A stretch of 35,493 bases of DNA from an uncultured Paracoccaceae bacterium (GTDB taxonomy: Bacteria; Pseudomonadota; Alphaproteobacteria; Rhodobacterales; Rhodobacteraceae): assembly GCA_938049225.1 (NCBI GenBank), contig CALICM010000062.1, positions 1 through 35,493 on the forward strand, read 5' to 3'. A model generated the notes under the pieces. It saw only the letters and a list, made by a program, of their open reading frames with translations, did not search any database and was not told where the DNA came from. How positions within the stretch are numbered: the stretch's first letter is position 1; the number at the start of each line of letters is the position of its first letter. The translations under genes were made by a program, and so were the position numbers. Below are positions 16,717 to 25,748 of the stretch, one piece after another.

Positions 16717-17934
16717 ATGAGCATGCTCCGTTTTGGATATGTAACCGGGCCCGTTTTGGGGGTGCTGTGGATGATCGTGGTGGCGACCTCGGTCGCTGTT
16801 GCCATGTCGTTCGCGACGGGCGAAGCGTTTCGGCCGTCGATCCTGCTCTGCCTGGTTTGGGGCGCTTTGGCCGGGGTGGCTGGCGTAGGTGCAAGGCGCG
16901 GGCCCGCCAATCTTGCGATTGGGTCGGGGGTGGTGTTTTTGGCCACGTTGTTCGGCATTGGCCCCCTGGTGATGGGCGAGGGCGTCGACTGGGTGGCGCG
17001 CGCTTTCGCGGCCCTGCTTTTGGCGCTGTCAGCCATTCCGCCCATCCGCGCGATCCTGGTCCAGGTGACCACTTTGGGCGCCCTGTCCCGGCATGAGTTC
17101 GAGGATGCGGTGATCCGGTTTCTGACCGGCTTTGGCTATATCTTCTTCACCGCTATCGTGGTGATCCCCTTCTACGTAATGGTGATGACCAGCGTCAAAA
17201 GCCAATCCGCGCTGCTGCAAAACCCACTGGATTTCAGCCTGGATCTGGACAAGGGCTGGGCATTGTTTCGCAGCTATTCTGAGCTTTTTGGGCAGTTCAA
17301 TTTCGGCAGCTATCTGTGGACGTCTTTCTATGTGTCGGTGCTGACGGTGCTGCTGACGCTGCTGTTCAGCGTGCCGGGCGCCTATGCCGTGGCCCGGTTG
17401 CGGTTCAGGGGGCGGGCGGCGTTTTCGCGCTCGATCCTGTTGATTTATATGGTGCCGATGATCGTTCTGGCCCTGCCGATCTATATCGCCTTTTCGATGA
17501 CCGGGCTGCGCAATTCCATCGCCGGCATCCTGATGATCTATCCCGTCACCACCATTCCGGTGGCCCTGTACATGCTGCAAGGCTATTTCCGCGGACTGCC
17601 CGCGGAAGTGGAGGAGGCGGGGCTGATGGATGGTCTTAGTCGGTTGGCGGTGATCTGGAAGATCACTTTGCCGTTGTCGCTGCCCGCGCTCGCCTCGGTC
17701 AGCCTCTATGTGTTCATGATCGCGTGGAACGAGTTTCTGCTGGCCTTCATGCTGCTGGATGATCCGTCGAAATTCACCCTGACCCGGGGTGTCGCGATGC
17801 TCAACTCAAGCGAGATCCCGCGCGAGCATTTGATGGCGGGCTCGGTCATCGCAACCGTGCCAATCATGGTGATTTTCCTGGGGCTTGAGCGGTTTATGAC
17901 CAAGGGCTTGACGGCGGGCAGTGTAAAGGGATGA
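16717..17934 (+). CDS. ABC sugar transporter permease 2 with extended N-terminal membrane region
   Basis: A 405-residue MalG/AglG-type permease. The usual core begins near residue 128 (FGYIFFTAIVVIPFYVMVMTSV) and contains six membrane segments and the EAA loop VEEAGLMDGLSRLAVIWKITLPL that binds the ATPase. Unlike most of the family (about 280 residues) it has about 125 extra N-terminal residues with about four hydrophobic stretches (for example GVLWMIVVATSVAVAMSF and FAALLLALSAIPPIRAIL). ATG 16717 follows GGAG by eight bases; an ATG at 16723 is possible. Its stop overlaps the glycosidase start (ATGA). Confidence 0.9.
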   Translation: MSMLRFGYVTGPVLGVLWMIVVATSVAVAMSFATGEAFRPSILLCLVWGALAGVAGVGARRGPANLAIGSGVVFLATLFGIGPLVMGEGVDWVARAFAALLLALSAIPPIRAILVQVTTLGALSRHEFEDAVIRFLTGFGYIFFTAIVVIPFYVMVMTSVKSQSALLQNPLDFSLDLDKGWALFRSYSELFGQFNFGSYLWTSFYVSVLTVLLTLLFSVPGAYAVARLRFRGRAAFSRSILLIYMVPMIVLALPIYIAFSMTGLRNSIAGILMIYPVTTIPVALYMLQGYFRGLPAEVEEAGLMDGLSRLAVIWKITLPLSLPALASVSLYVFMIAWNEFLLAFMLLDDPSKFTLTRGVAMLNSSEIPREHLMAGSVIATVPIMVIFLGLERFMTKGLTAGSVKG

Positions 17935-19193
17935 GCGGTATGGATCACATTTCGCTGGACCGCCAGGCGCGCGCGATCCTGACCGGCAACGACCGGGGCG
18001 GGTACACGGTGCCGACAGCGGGCCTCTACCCCTATCAATGGAATTGGGACAGCGCCTTTGCCGCCTGGGGTTTCGCGCAATTCGACGTCGAACGCGCCTG
18101 GACCGAGGTTGAGACCTTGATCGCGGGCCAATGGGACAGCGGAATGGTGCCGCATATTCTGTTTCACCAACCTGATCCTGGATATTTTCCAGGACCAGAC
18201 GTCTGGGGCGGGACGGGGCCGATCCCCTCGTCCGGGATCAGCCAGCCGCCCGTGGCTGCCACATTTATCCGCGCGATCTGGGAACAGGACCGGGCTGCGG
18301 GTGCCGCGCGTGCACGCGCGCTCTACCCAAAATTGGTCAAATGGCACCAATGGTTCATGGATTGGCGCGTCGAGAACGGCGCTGTCTGCATCACCCACCC
18401 TTGGGAGGCCGGGCGTGACAATGCACCCGATTGGGATGGCGCGATGGCGGGCATCGACCCCGTGGGTGTGGGGGATTACACCCGCAGGGACACGGCCCAT
18501 GTGGATGCCGCCATGCGGCCCACCAAATACGACTATGACCGGTATATCTGGCTGGTTCAGATGGGCCGCCGCCTGGGGTGGGACGACGCGGCGCTTAAGG
18601 CCCAAAATCCGTTTCGCGTCGCCGACCCCACGATGACGTTCATTCTGATGCGCGCGCATCGGGATCTGGCCGAGATGGGCCGGACTCTGGGCGAGGATGT
18701 GGGGCGGATCGAGGCCTGGATCGCGACATTGGAGCGCGGCGCCGAGGCTCTGTGGAACCCAGATCTGGGCGCATATGACGCCCTGGACGTCAAAGCGCAG
18801 AAATTCGCGGGCTGCGTTTCGAATGCCTCTTTCCTTTGCTGGTACGGCGGGTTGGACGACGACCGGATGCGGCCCCAGATCGCGCGGGTGTGGAACGCGG
18901 TGCGCTATCCGGTGCCCAGCCTCGAACCCGCCTCGGACCGTTTTGATGCCAAGCGGTATTGGCGCGGGCCGACCTGGGCAATCATGAATGCGCTGATCAG
19001 CCTGGGCCTGCGGGATCAGGGGTTGACCGCCGAGGCCGCGCGGCTGCGCCGCGACACCGCCACGTTGATCGCCGAACACGGATTTGCCGAATACTTCGAC
19101 CCGCACACCGGGGCCCCTGCGGGCGGGGGCACCTTCACTTGGACCGCCGCCGTTTGGCTGGCTTGGGCCTCGCCATCCGCAGGAGACGACTGA
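17931..19193 (+). CDS. GH63/MGH1-like cytoplasmic glycoside hydrolase, possibly glucosylglycerate or mannosylglycerate hydrolase
   Basis: A 420-residue (alpha/alpha)6-barrel-type hydrolase without a signal peptide. [20 protein letters not shown] (around residue 35-54), [50 protein letters not shown] and [12 protein letters not shown] are the conserved blocks of the GH63-like proteins that include bacterial glucosylglycerate and mannosylglycerate hydrolases. These are inverting enzymes using an Asp/Glu pair. The length and compact form fit those hydrolases better than large GH63 glucosidases. Position between permease and ATPase implies it cleaves the imported substrate in the cytoplasm. An ATG at 17940 is an alternative start. 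The precise glycoside is inferred, not shown. Confidence 0.8.
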   Translation: MSGMDHISLDRQARAILTGNDRGGYTVPTAGLYPYQWNWDSAFAAWGFAQFDVERAWTEVETLIAGQWDSGMVPHILFHQPDPGYFPGPDVWGGTGPIPSSGISQPPVAATFIRAIWEQDRAAGAARARALYPKLVKWHQWFMDWRVENGAVCITHPWEAGRDNAPDWDGAMAGIDPVGVGDYTRRDTAHVDAAMRPTKYDYDRYIWLVQMGRRLGWDDAALKAQNPFRVADPTMTFILMRAHRDLAEMGRTLGEDVGRIEAWIATLERGAEALWNPDLGAYDALDVKAQKFAGCVSNASFLCWYGGLDDDRMRPQIARVWNAVRYPVPSLEPASDRFDAKRYWRGPTWAIMNALISLGLRDQGLTAEAARLRRDTATLIAEHGFAEYFDPHTGAPAGGGTFTWTAAVWLAWASPSAGDD

Positions 19194-20248
19194 TGGGCGC
19201 CATTGAACTTAAGGCCGTCGAAAAATGGTTCGGCGACGTGCAAGTGATCAAAGGTGTGGATCTGGCCATTGAGGACGGCGAGTTTGTCATCTTTGTCGGC
19301 CCCTCGGGCTGCGGGAAATCCACGCTGCTGCGGATGATCGGCGGGCTTGAAGAAACCTCGCGCGGGCAGATCGTTATCGACGGCACCGACGCCACGGATC
19401 AGCCACCCGCCAAGCGTGGCCTGACGATGGTGTTCCAATCCTACGCGCTTTATCCGCATATGTCGGTGCGCGACAATATGGGGTTCTCGCTGAAAACCGC
19501 TGGCGCACCCAAGGCCGAGATTACCGCCAAGGTCGACGAGGCGGCGCGGGTGTTGAAACTGGAAGAATATCTAGATCGGCGGCCCAAGGCCCTGTCGGGT
19601 GGGCAGCGGCAGCGGGTGGCCATCGGGCGGTCGATTGTGCGCGATCCAACGGCCTTTCTTTTTGACGAACCGCTGTCGAACCTGGATGCCTCGCTCAGGG
19701 TCGAGATGCGTTACGAGATTGCCAAGCTGCACCAGGCGCTGGCCTCTACCATGATCTATGTGACCCATGATCAGGTCGAGGCGATGACCCTGGCCGACCG
19801 CATCGTTGTTCTTGACGCGGGTCGTATCGCCCAGGTCGGCACGCCGCGCGAATTGTATGAGCGGCCCGCCAACCTGTTTGTGGCCCAGTTCATCGGCTCT
19901 CCCAAAATGAACGTGCTGCCGTGTACGACGGCCGAGGGGCAGTATCAGGTTCCGGGCGGGCGCGGGGATCGTTTTGCGGGGGACCGGACCGCCACCCATA
20001 TGGGCATCCGGCCCGAGCATATCAGCTTGGGGGACGCGGGCACCGGACAGTGTGATGGCACGGTGGACGTGCTTGAGTATCTGGGCGCGGACACTTTTGT
20101 GATCATCGATGGCGGGGTTTTGGGCCAGATCACCGTTCGGGTCATCGGTGATGCAGCGCTAAAGCCTGGTGAGAAAGTCGGCCTCAGCTTCCTGGCGGCC
20201 GAGACCCATTTCTTTGACGCCGATGGTTTGGCGGTCATGCAGGCTTAA
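19193..20248 (+). CDS. ABC sugar transporter ATPase, MalK/UgpC type
   Basis: A 351-residue ATPase that powers the two permeases upstream. Walker A is GPSGCGKST (36-44), the Q-loop follows in [13 protein letters not shown], the signature is LSGGQRQRV, Walker B is [13 protein letters not shown] and the switch histidine is in YVTHDQVEA. The last 120 residues form the regulatory OB-type (TOBE) domain typical of MalK-like subunits ([22 protein letters not shown]). ATG 19193 overlaps the glycosidase stop by one base (TGATG) and has AGGAG upstream; the frame is open further left but that overlaps the glycosidase. Last gene of the operon. Confidence 0.93.
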   Translation: MGAIELKAVEKWFGDVQVIKGVDLAIEDGEFVIFVGPSGCGKSTLLRMIGGLEETSRGQIVIDGTDATDQPPAKRGLTMVFQSYALYPHMSVRDNMGFSLKTAGAPKAEITAKVDEAARVLKLEEYLDRRPKALSGGQRQRVAIGRSIVRDPTAFLFDEPLSNLDASLRVEMRYEIAKLHQALASTMIYVTHDQVEAMTLADRIVVLDAGRIAQVGTPRELYERPANLFVAQFIGSPKMNVLPCTTAEGQYQVPGGRGDRFAGDRTATHMGIRPEHISLGDAGTGQCDGTVDVLEYLGADTFVIIDGGVLGQITVRVIGDAALKPGEKVGLSFLAAETHFFDADGLAVMQA

Positions 20249-20253
20249 GGCAC

Positions 20254-20332
20254 TTCGACTCAAGCCAGAATCGGCTTTCGCTTTCGGCTCGAACACAAAA
20301 GCCGATCAGAGAAGCCTCAAGTTAAAGTCGAA
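20254..20332. terminator. Probable bidirectional terminator between convergent genes
   Basis: Between the ATPase stop and the diguanylate cyclase stop, ATCGGCTTT (20270-20278) pairs with AAAGCCGAT (20298-20306). A flanking TTCGACT (20254-20260) pairs with AGTCGAA (20326-20332), giving a nested stem. The convergent arrangement makes a two-way terminator likely, though no long T-run is seen. Confidence 0.5.
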
Positions 20333-20337
20333 ACCCG

Positions 20338-21729
20338 TTAAGCGGCGGCAGTCCCCTGGCTGATCCGATTGCGCCCATCGCGTTTGGCCTGATACATCGC
20401 CAGATCCGCGCAGGAAAAGACCGCCTCGAAGGCCTCGTCCTGTTGGTCATCGGCTTGCGCTATGCCGACGCTGACGGTCACGGTAAGATCGGTTTCGTTC
20501 CCCTTGGCACTACGAACCGTAATCGGTTCCATCGCAACCGCCGCGCGGACACGCTCGGCCACTTGTGCCGCTACCGCCGGATTTGCACGGGGCAGAGCAA
20601 CCAAGAACTCCTCTCCGCCGAAGCGCGCCACCAAATCGATGGATCGCACAGTGGATCGCAAGCGCTGTGCAACCTCGACCAAGACGGTATCACCCGCGGC
20701 ATGGCCATACCGGTCATTGACCAACTTGAAGTTGTCGATATCGATCAGCATCAGCGAGAAGGGTTGCTTGGCATCCACCGCCTGCGTCATCAACCGCGGA
20801 ATATGCGTGGTCGCATAGCGCCGGTTCAGCAGACGCGTCAGCGGGTCGGTCATCGCCATCTCGAGGCCGCTGACCAAATCGGCGCGCAGGCGTTCGTGCA
20901 TGATAAAGCGCCGGCGATGGGTGCTGAGCCGAGCGGTTAGTTCCTCCATCGAGATATCTTGCACCACGAAATCACTGGCACCAATATCCAGCCCTTGAAT
21001 GGCCATCCCTTGTTCCGCAGGATCGATGACCATGATCACAGGGGTGAACCGCGTGCGCGGCGCACTGCGCAAACGCGCGATCAACTGCATCGCATGCATT
21101 CCGGACCGCCGCGAGAAAACCCGCAGCAGCAATGCGGTTTGAGGATCCGCGGTGCACCGGGCCAGTGCTGCGGCGGCGGCATTGACCTTGGTCACTTGCA
21201 TCACCGGGCAGCCTTTGAGACGGACGTCGAACGCACCTTCCCCGGGTCCCGCTGTGCTGAACAGGGTCACGGTGTGTGTGCCCCCCCGGGGCACTTCTGG
21301 GATTGCGGGCTCAAACCCAAACTCGCGGCTTGTTTCCTCGCGCAGACGCAATTCGTCCTGGGTTCGTTTTTGACGAATCAACGTGCGAACACGCGCGTGC
21401 CAGACCTCGGCCGACGGGTGATCAATGATTACATCATCGGCCCCAGCGGTCAGCAAGCGGGCGGCAATGGTCTGCTCGGGGCTTGTTGCAATAACCGGCA
21501 CACCAGTCTCGCGCGATTGCGCATGAAGCTGGCGCAGCGTAGGCAGGGCCGCCGAGTTTTCAGCATCATAGGCTAGAAAAACCAGATCGGCGTGCCGCGC
21601 CCGTACCATCAGCATCGGGTCGGCCATATCGGTCATCATATCGACCAGGTAGAATTCTTCGAGCAGAAGACTCTTTAACAGCATGCGCCGTTGTGCATTG
21701 GGATCAATAATCAGGATACGTCCAGACAT
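20338..21729 (-). CDS. PleD-like diguanylate cyclase with degenerate receiver domains
   Basis: A 463-residue protein with the REC-REC-GGDEF layout of PleD, making cyclic di-GMP. The first receiver (about 1-120) starts MSGRILIIDPNAQRR, but the acidic pair is reduced and the phospho-acceptor site reads LVFLAYDA where PleD has an Asp after LL. The switch Lys (usually K-P) is D-H-P. The second receiver (about 155-290) is also weak. The cyclase domain is intact: DPLTRLLNRRY, DIDNFKLVNDRYGH, active-site GGEEF (about 371-375) and the inhibitory I-site RSID (about 362-365). ATG 21729 is chosen over a TTG at 21747 because AAGGG stands seven bases upstream. It may be regulated by something other than phosphorylation. 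It is divergent from DUF3572. Confidence 0.9.
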   Translation of the reverse strand: MSGRILIIDPNAQRRMLLKSLLLEEFYLVDMMTDMADPMLMVRARHADLVFLAYDAENSAALPTLRQLHAQSRETGVPVIATSPEQTIAARLLTAGADDVIIDHPSAEVWHARVRTLIRQKRTQDELRLREETSREFGFEPAIPEVPRGGTHTVTLFSTAGPGEGAFDVRLKGCPVMQVTKVNAAAAALARCTADPQTALLLRVFSRRSGMHAMQLIARLRSAPRTRFTPVIMVIDPAEQGMAIQGLDIGASDFVVQDISMEELTARLSTHRRRFIMHERLRADLVSGLEMAMTDPLTRLLNRRYATTHIPRLMTQAVDAKQPFSLMLIDIDNFKLVNDRYGHAAGDTVLVEVAQRLRSTVRSIDLVARFGGEEFLVALPRANPAVAAQVAERVRAAVAMEPITVRSAKGNETDLTVTVSVGIAQADDQQDEAFEAVFSCADLAMYQAKRDGRNRISQGTAAA

Positions 21730-21855
21730 ATCATGGCCCTTTTCCAAGTCTTTGGCGGCAGACCAAATCCTCCTGCACGCCCCCGTCGCCCAGATTGGGA
21801 CAAAGGTATTAACGAAACCTTGCCAACCGTCGGCGCCACAGCGTAGACGGGCGGA

Positions 21856-22143
21856 ATGACGCCGATGCCCAAAAACGCCGCAGAGCTTCTGGCGGTCGCC
21901 GCGCTGGTTTGGATCGCCAATGATGCCGAACGTATGGGGGCATTTTTGGGTGCGACGGGGGCGGCGCCGGGCGATCTGAGGGCGCGGGCGTCGGATCCGC
22001 AGTTTCTGGGCTTTGTCCTTGATTTCCTTCTACAAGACGACGCCGCCGTCATCGCATTCAGCGCGGATCACCCCTGCCCCCCCGAAGATGTTGCCCGCGC
22101 CCGCGCGGGTCTGCCGGGTGGCGATCTGCCAAACTGGACGTGA
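21856..22143 (+). CDS. DUF3572 family protein
   Basis: A 95-residue acidic, all-helical small protein with the DUF3572 pattern AELLAVAALVWIANDAERMGAFLGATG and DPQFLGFVLDFLLQDDAAVIAF. The function is unknown. In many alphaproteobacteria the family sits beside divK/pleD, and here it stands divergent from the PleD-like gene, so a link to that signalling pathway is plausible. GGGCGG precedes ATG 21856; a second ATG at 21865 could also be used. Its stop is only three bases from the stop of the convergent thioesterase gene. Confidence 0.88.
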   Translation: MTPMPKNAAELLAVAALVWIANDAERMGAFLGATGAAPGDLRARASDPQFLGFVLDFLLQDDAAVIAFSADHPCPPEDVARARAGLPGGDLPNWT

Positions 22144-22146
22144 CCC

Positions 22147-22575
22147 TTAAACCAAGGCCTCCAGCGCGGCCCGAAACGCCGCTGGCAACGGCACGGGCCG
22201 ACGGGTTTCCGCCGTCACATAGACGTGAGCAAATCGCGCCTCGGCTGCGGCCAAATCCGAGTCGTGGCGAAACAGACCGACTCGATACTGAACCGAGGTT
22301 GTGCCGATGTGCGCCACACCCAACCCGGTATCGATCTGATCTGGAAACCCAAGACTGTCGTGAAAAACGCAACCTGTCTCGACCACCAGCCCAACCACTG
22401 GTCCATGCGGGAGTTCCAAGGCCCCGGCCCCAATGATCCAACCGTTCACACAGGCATCCACATATTCATAGTAAACAGCGTTGTTCATGTGACCATAAAC
22501 ATCATTGTCCCGCCAACGGGTGGTCATCGTCTGAAAATGCGCATAGTCGGAGCGGGAGGCGCGCGCGCAGGGCAT
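22147..22575 (-). CDS. Acyl-CoA thioesterase, hotdog-fold (4HBT/YbgC type)
   Basis: A 142-residue hotdog-fold thioesterase that hydrolyses an acyl-CoA thioester. The active-site region reads TTRWRDNDVYGHMNNAVYYEYVD, with the Asp in the position used by 4-hydroxybenzoyl-CoA thioesterase-type enzymes. The central strand pair is VVGLVVETGCVFHDSLGFPDQID. The substrate is unknown. ATG 22575 has AAGGA eight bases upstream; the open frame continues to 22764 but overlaps the divergent HAD gene. The pair of starts is only about 56 bases apart. Confidence 0.88.
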   Translation of the reverse strand: MPCARASRSDYAHFQTMTTRWRDNDVYGHMNNAVYYEYVDACVNGWIIGAGALELPHGPVVGLVVETGCVFHDSLGFPDQIDTGLGVAHIGTTSVQYRVGLFRHDSDLAAAEARFAHVYVTAETRRPVPLPAAFRAALEALV

Positions 22576-22631
22576 GGGCGGGGTCCTTGGTCGGTCTCGC
22601 GCGAACGTAGCAAGATGAAGGATCCAGACAA

Positions 22632-23327
22632 GTGCAAAGCATTCGCGCGGTGCTGTTCGACAAAGACGGAACCCTGTTTGATTTTCGCAAAACCTGGGGC
22701 GCCTGGACCGCCGATCTGATCCGCGATCTTGGTGGCGATCAAGCCACGTCCTTGGCCAAGGCAATGCGTTTCGATTTGGCCGCGGGTCAGCATATGGCCG
22801 ACAGCAAAGTGATCGCGGGCACCCTGGATCATTGGGTCGACCTGATGCTGCCGGTGCTGACCCACCGCGACCACGACGATCTGCGGGCCGAGATCACAAC
22901 CCGCACAGCATCGGCGACCCAAGTCCCCGCCACGCCGCTGCCGCCGCTCTTGGGCCAATTGGACCGCGCGGGCTATCCGATGGGTGTTGCGACCAACGAT
23001 GGCATAGGGCCCGTCACCCAGCATCTGCGAAACACCGCCATCGACCATTTCTTCACCTTCGTGGCGGGCTATGACAGCGGCCACGGCGCAAAACCGGATC
23101 CTGGCATGCTGCTGGCCTTTGCCGATCATACCAACCTGCCGCCGTCGCAGATCGTCATGGTCGGTGACAGCACGCATGATATGGAAGCGGCGCAGGCCGC
23201 AGGCATGCGTCGTGCGGCCGTCCTCACAGGCTATGCCACCGCCCAGGACCTGGCTCCCCATGCCGATGTCGTGCTGGAGACCATCGCGGAACTGCCTGGC
23301 TGGCTGGGAAAACACCCGGACCGATGA
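22632..23327 (+). CDS. HAD-superfamily phosphatase (phosphoglycolate phosphatase-like)
   Basis: A 231-residue HAD hydrolase. Motif I is FDKDGTLFDF (nucleophile D10, acid/base D12), motif II lies in VATNDGIGP, motif III is the Lys in AKPDPGMLLAF, and motif IV is MVGDSTHDMEAAQAAG. A helical cap lies between motif I and II, so it is a subclass I small-molecule phosphatase; phosphoglycolate is the commonest substrate of such proteins, but that is not established. The start is GTG 22632 with AAGGA about nine bases upstream. Confidence 0.87.
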   Translation: MQSIRAVLFDKDGTLFDFRKTWGAWTADLIRDLGGDQATSLAKAMRFDLAAGQHMADSKVIAGTLDHWVDLMLPVLTHRDHDDLRAEITTRTASATQVPATPLPPLLGQLDRAGYPMGVATNDGIGPVTQHLRNTAIDHFFTFVAGYDSGHGAKPDPGMLLAFADHTNLPPSQIVMVGDSTHDMEAAQAAGMRRAAVLTGYATAQDLAPHADVVLETIAELPGWLGKHPDR

Positions 23328-23411
23328 CGCCTACGACACCGATGTCGCAAACAACCATGCCGCCAACCCCCGACGCCGCTTGGATGTGTCAAGACGAACC
23401 CGAGGAGACCT

Positions 23412-24968
23412 ATGTCTGACCATCAAACACGTCGCTCAGGCGGGCGCGCGGGCAACACACGCCGCGACAGTACGATCGCGATCGAGCAGACGGACTGGCG
23501 GGTTATCACCAACACAGACCGCCCCACGGAACCGCTCTCGGAAGAGGGTGTGCAAGCCATCCACGATGCCGCCATGCGCGTCCTCGAGGACATCGGCATC
23601 GAGTTCCTCAATGAGGAGGCCAAAGATGTCCTCCGCCTTGCGGGCTGTACGGTCGATCCCGGCAGCGACAACGTCAGGTTCGACCGCGCCTGGATCATGG
23701 AGAAGGTCGCTCAGGTCCCCAGCCAGTTCGACCTGATCCCCCGCAATCCGGATCGCAAGATTACCATCGGCGGCAAGCATATGGCCTTCGTCAATGTCTC
23801 CTCGCCCCCCAATGCGATGGATCTGGATCGCGGTCGCCGCGTAGGTGATTTCGACAGTTTCAAAGAACTGATCAAGCTCACCCAGCACTTCAACTGCATC
23901 CATGTCGCGGGCGGCTATCCAGTCGAACCCGTCGACATCCATGCTTCCATCCGCCACCTCGATTGCCTCTACGAAAAACTAACCCTGACCGACAAAGTCT
24001 GCCACGCCTACTCCCTGGGCTCGGAGCGGGTCGAGGATGTACTAGAAATGGCCCGCATCGCCAGCGGCCTGCCCGAAGCCGCGTTCTTTGCACAGCCCCG
24101 CATCTACACCAACATCAACTCTTCCAGCCCGCTCAAGCATGACTGGCCCATGTTGGACGGCGCCATGCGCTTTGCCCGTCGCGGCCAGCCCGTGGTCGTG
24201 ACCCCCTTCACCCTGGCGGGCGCGATGGCCCCGGTGACGATGGCGGGTGCGGTCGTCCAATCCATCGCCGAAGGGCTGGCCGCCATCGCCCTGTTCCAAG
24301 CCATTAACCCTGGCACGCCCTGCGTCCTGGGCACATTCACCTCGAACGTCGACATGAAGTCCGGCGCGCCCGCCTTTGGCACGCCCGAATATATGCGCGC
24401 GACGCAAATGACCGGCCAAATGGCGCGGTTTTACGGCATCCCGCTGCGCGCGTCGAACGCCTGCGCGGCCAATGCCCCTGACGCGCAGGCCATGTGGGAG
24501 AGCATGAATTCGATCTGGTCCGCCGTCCAATCCGGCGTGAACCTTGTCTATCACGCTGCAGGCTGGCTTGAAGGGGGGCTCATCGCGTCTTACGAGAAGT
24601 TCGTGATGGACTGCGAGGTCCTGCAACAAGTGCAGCGCTATATGGAACCCGCTCTCACCGACACCTCTCAAGCATCCCTCGCGGTCGACGCCATCCGAGA
24701 TGTCGGCCCCAACGGGCATTTCTTCGGCGCCGATCACACCCAAGAACGCTACACAGACGCCTTCTATGCGCCTTTCTTAAGCGACTGGCGCAACTACGAA
24801 GCTTGGGCCGAGGCGGGCAGCCAATGGACCGCCGAACGGGCGAATAAGGCCTGGAAACAAATCCTCGCCGAATTCACCCCGCCCCCCATCGACCAAGCCA
24901 TCGACGACGAACTCAAAGCCTTCGTCGCCCGCCGCAAATCCGAAGGCGGCGCCCCCACCGATTTCTAG
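23412..24968 (+). CDS. MttB-superfamily (trimethylamine methyltransferase-like) protein 1, non-pyrrolysine
   Basis: A 518-residue TIM-barrel protein of the MttB family, which moves a methyl group from a methylamine or betaine to a corrinoid protein. Family blocks include EGVQAIHDAAMRVLEDIGIEF, HVAGGYPVEP, TPFTLAGAMAPVTMAGAV, LGTFTSNVDMKSGAPAFGTPE, HAAGWLEGGL and GPNGHFFGADHT. The reading frame has no internal amber codon, so it lacks the pyrrolysine of true trimethylamine methyltransferase and belongs with MtgB-type (glycine betaine) or uncharacterised members. GAGGAG stands just before ATG 23412. No corrinoid protein or reactivase is nearby. A second family member lies at 29983-31506. Confidence 0.88.
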   Translation: MSDHQTRRSGGRAGNTRRDSTIAIEQTDWRVITNTDRPTEPLSEEGVQAIHDAAMRVLEDIGIEFLNEEAKDVLRLAGCTVDPGSDNVRFDRAWIMEKVAQVPSQFDLIPRNPDRKITIGGKHMAFVNVSSPPNAMDLDRGRRVGDFDSFKELIKLTQHFNCIHVAGGYPVEPVDIHASIRHLDCLYEKLTLTDKVCHAYSLGSERVEDVLEMARIASGLPEAAFFAQPRIYTNINSSSPLKHDWPMLDGAMRFARRGQPVVVTPFTLAGAMAPVTMAGAVVQSIAEGLAAIALFQAINPGTPCVLGTFTSNVDMKSGAPAFGTPEYMRATQMTGQMARFYGIPLRASNACAANAPDAQAMWESMNSIWSAVQSGVNLVYHAAGWLEGGLIASYEKFVMDCEVLQQVQRYMEPALTDTSQASLAVDAIRDVGPNGHFFGADHTQERYTDAFYAPFLSDWRNYEAWAEAGSQWTAERANKAWKQILAEFTPPPIDQAIDDELKAFVARRKSEGGAPTDF

Positions 24969-24995
24969 CGGTCTGGACTTCTGCGCGCACCCGCC

Positions 24996-25040
24996 CCACT
25001 TTGTCCCTCAAATATCCCCGCCGGCGGCGCCCGCGCCCCA
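24996..25040 (-). repeat. Dispersed intergenic element, copy B
   Basis: The minus strand here reads GGATATTT, GA, then GGGACAAAGTGG (core 25017-24996), matching copy A at 16685-16706 in 20 of 22 bases. As in copy A, a GC-rich palindromic stretch lies on its 5' side (GCCGCCGGCGGGG, 25036-25013 region). It stands between the MttB-like gene and the TPR gene. Confidence 0.65.
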
Positions 25041-25062
25041 CCATCCCGACCGGAGACCCGCT

Positions 25063-25590
25063 ATGCGCGCCCTGCTCACCACCCTCGCCCTTTCTCTCGC
25101 CGCCCCAGCCCTCGCCATCGGCACCCAAGACGAAGCCCCCACAAACCCAACCGCCACAACCACCGAGTGCGAAGACGGCCAAATTTGGGATCCAAAAACC
25201 GAAACCTGCGTCGAACCAAAGGAAAGCCGCTTCAACGATGACCAGCGGTTCGAAGCGGCCCGCGAACTGGCCTTCGCCGAGCGCTACCAAGACGCCCTCA
25301 AAGTCCTTGCCACGGCGCAGAACCCCCACGACCCCCGCATCCTCAACTACACCGGCTACGCCTTGCGCAGGTCGGGCCAAATCGAAGCGGCGATGGACCA
25401 CTACAATCAAGCCCTGGCCATCGATCCCGATTACATCCTCGCCCGTTCTTACATGGGCCAAGCCCTGATCGACCAAGGCGACTTCGCCGGCGCTCAAGCC
25501 CAACTCCTCGAAATCCGCCTACGCGGCGGGCGCGACACCTGGGCCTATGTCAGCCTCAAACAAGCGCTCGTCGGCAAGACAGGGTACTGA
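25063..25590 (+). CDS. Periplasmic TPR-repeat protein
   Basis: A 175-residue exported protein. Residues 1-18 form a signal peptide (MRALLTTLALSLAAPALA). A short cysteine pair region follows (CEDGQIWDPKTETCVEP), likely disulfide-bonded in the periplasm. Then come two to three tetratricopeptide units, clearest in LNYTGYALRRSGQIEAAMDHYNQALAIDP and ARSYMGQALIDQGDFAGAQAQL. TPR domains hold protein partners; no specific role can be given. CGGAG stands upstream of ATG 25063. A strong hairpin follows the stop. Confidence 0.83.
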   Translation: MRALLTTLALSLAAPALAIGTQDEAPTNPTATTTECEDGQIWDPKTETCVEPKESRFNDDQRFEAARELAFAERYQDALKVLATAQNPHDPRILNYTGYALRRSGQIEAAMDHYNQALAIDPDYILARSYMGQALIDQGDFAGAQAQLLEIRLRGGRDTWAYVSLKQALVGKTGY

Positions 25591-25612
25591 CCGACGCCAG
25601 AGGCGCCACGGG

Positions 25613-25639
25613 CCCCATCCCCGCTCCGCGGGGATGGGG
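25613..25639. terminator. Strong hairpin after the TPR gene
   Basis: CCCCATCCCCGC (25613-25624) and GCGGGGATGGGG (25628-25639) make a perfect 12-bp stem with a three-base loop, 23 bases after the TPR gene stop. No T-run follows, so it is either a stable 3' end structure or a palindromic repeat. It separates the TPR gene from the ABC exporter. Confidence 0.6.
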
Positions 25640-25748
25640 AGGATAGACTTGCCCCAAGGGGGCGCATTTGGATCACGGCACCCTCTTCCCCCCACCTTCA
25701 TTCCAGCCTAAGGTCGCTGCCCAAACCCTCTCCCGGATCCATTACGCC

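Noticed and set aside
23334-23347. Small inverted repeat CGACA/TGTCG before the first MttB-like gene
   Set aside because: Five-base arms are too short to tell from chance in high-GC sequence.
23412-24968. Possible pyrrolysine-containing trimethylamine methyltransferase
   Set aside because: The frame is continuous with no internal TAG, and no pyrrolysine genes are in view.
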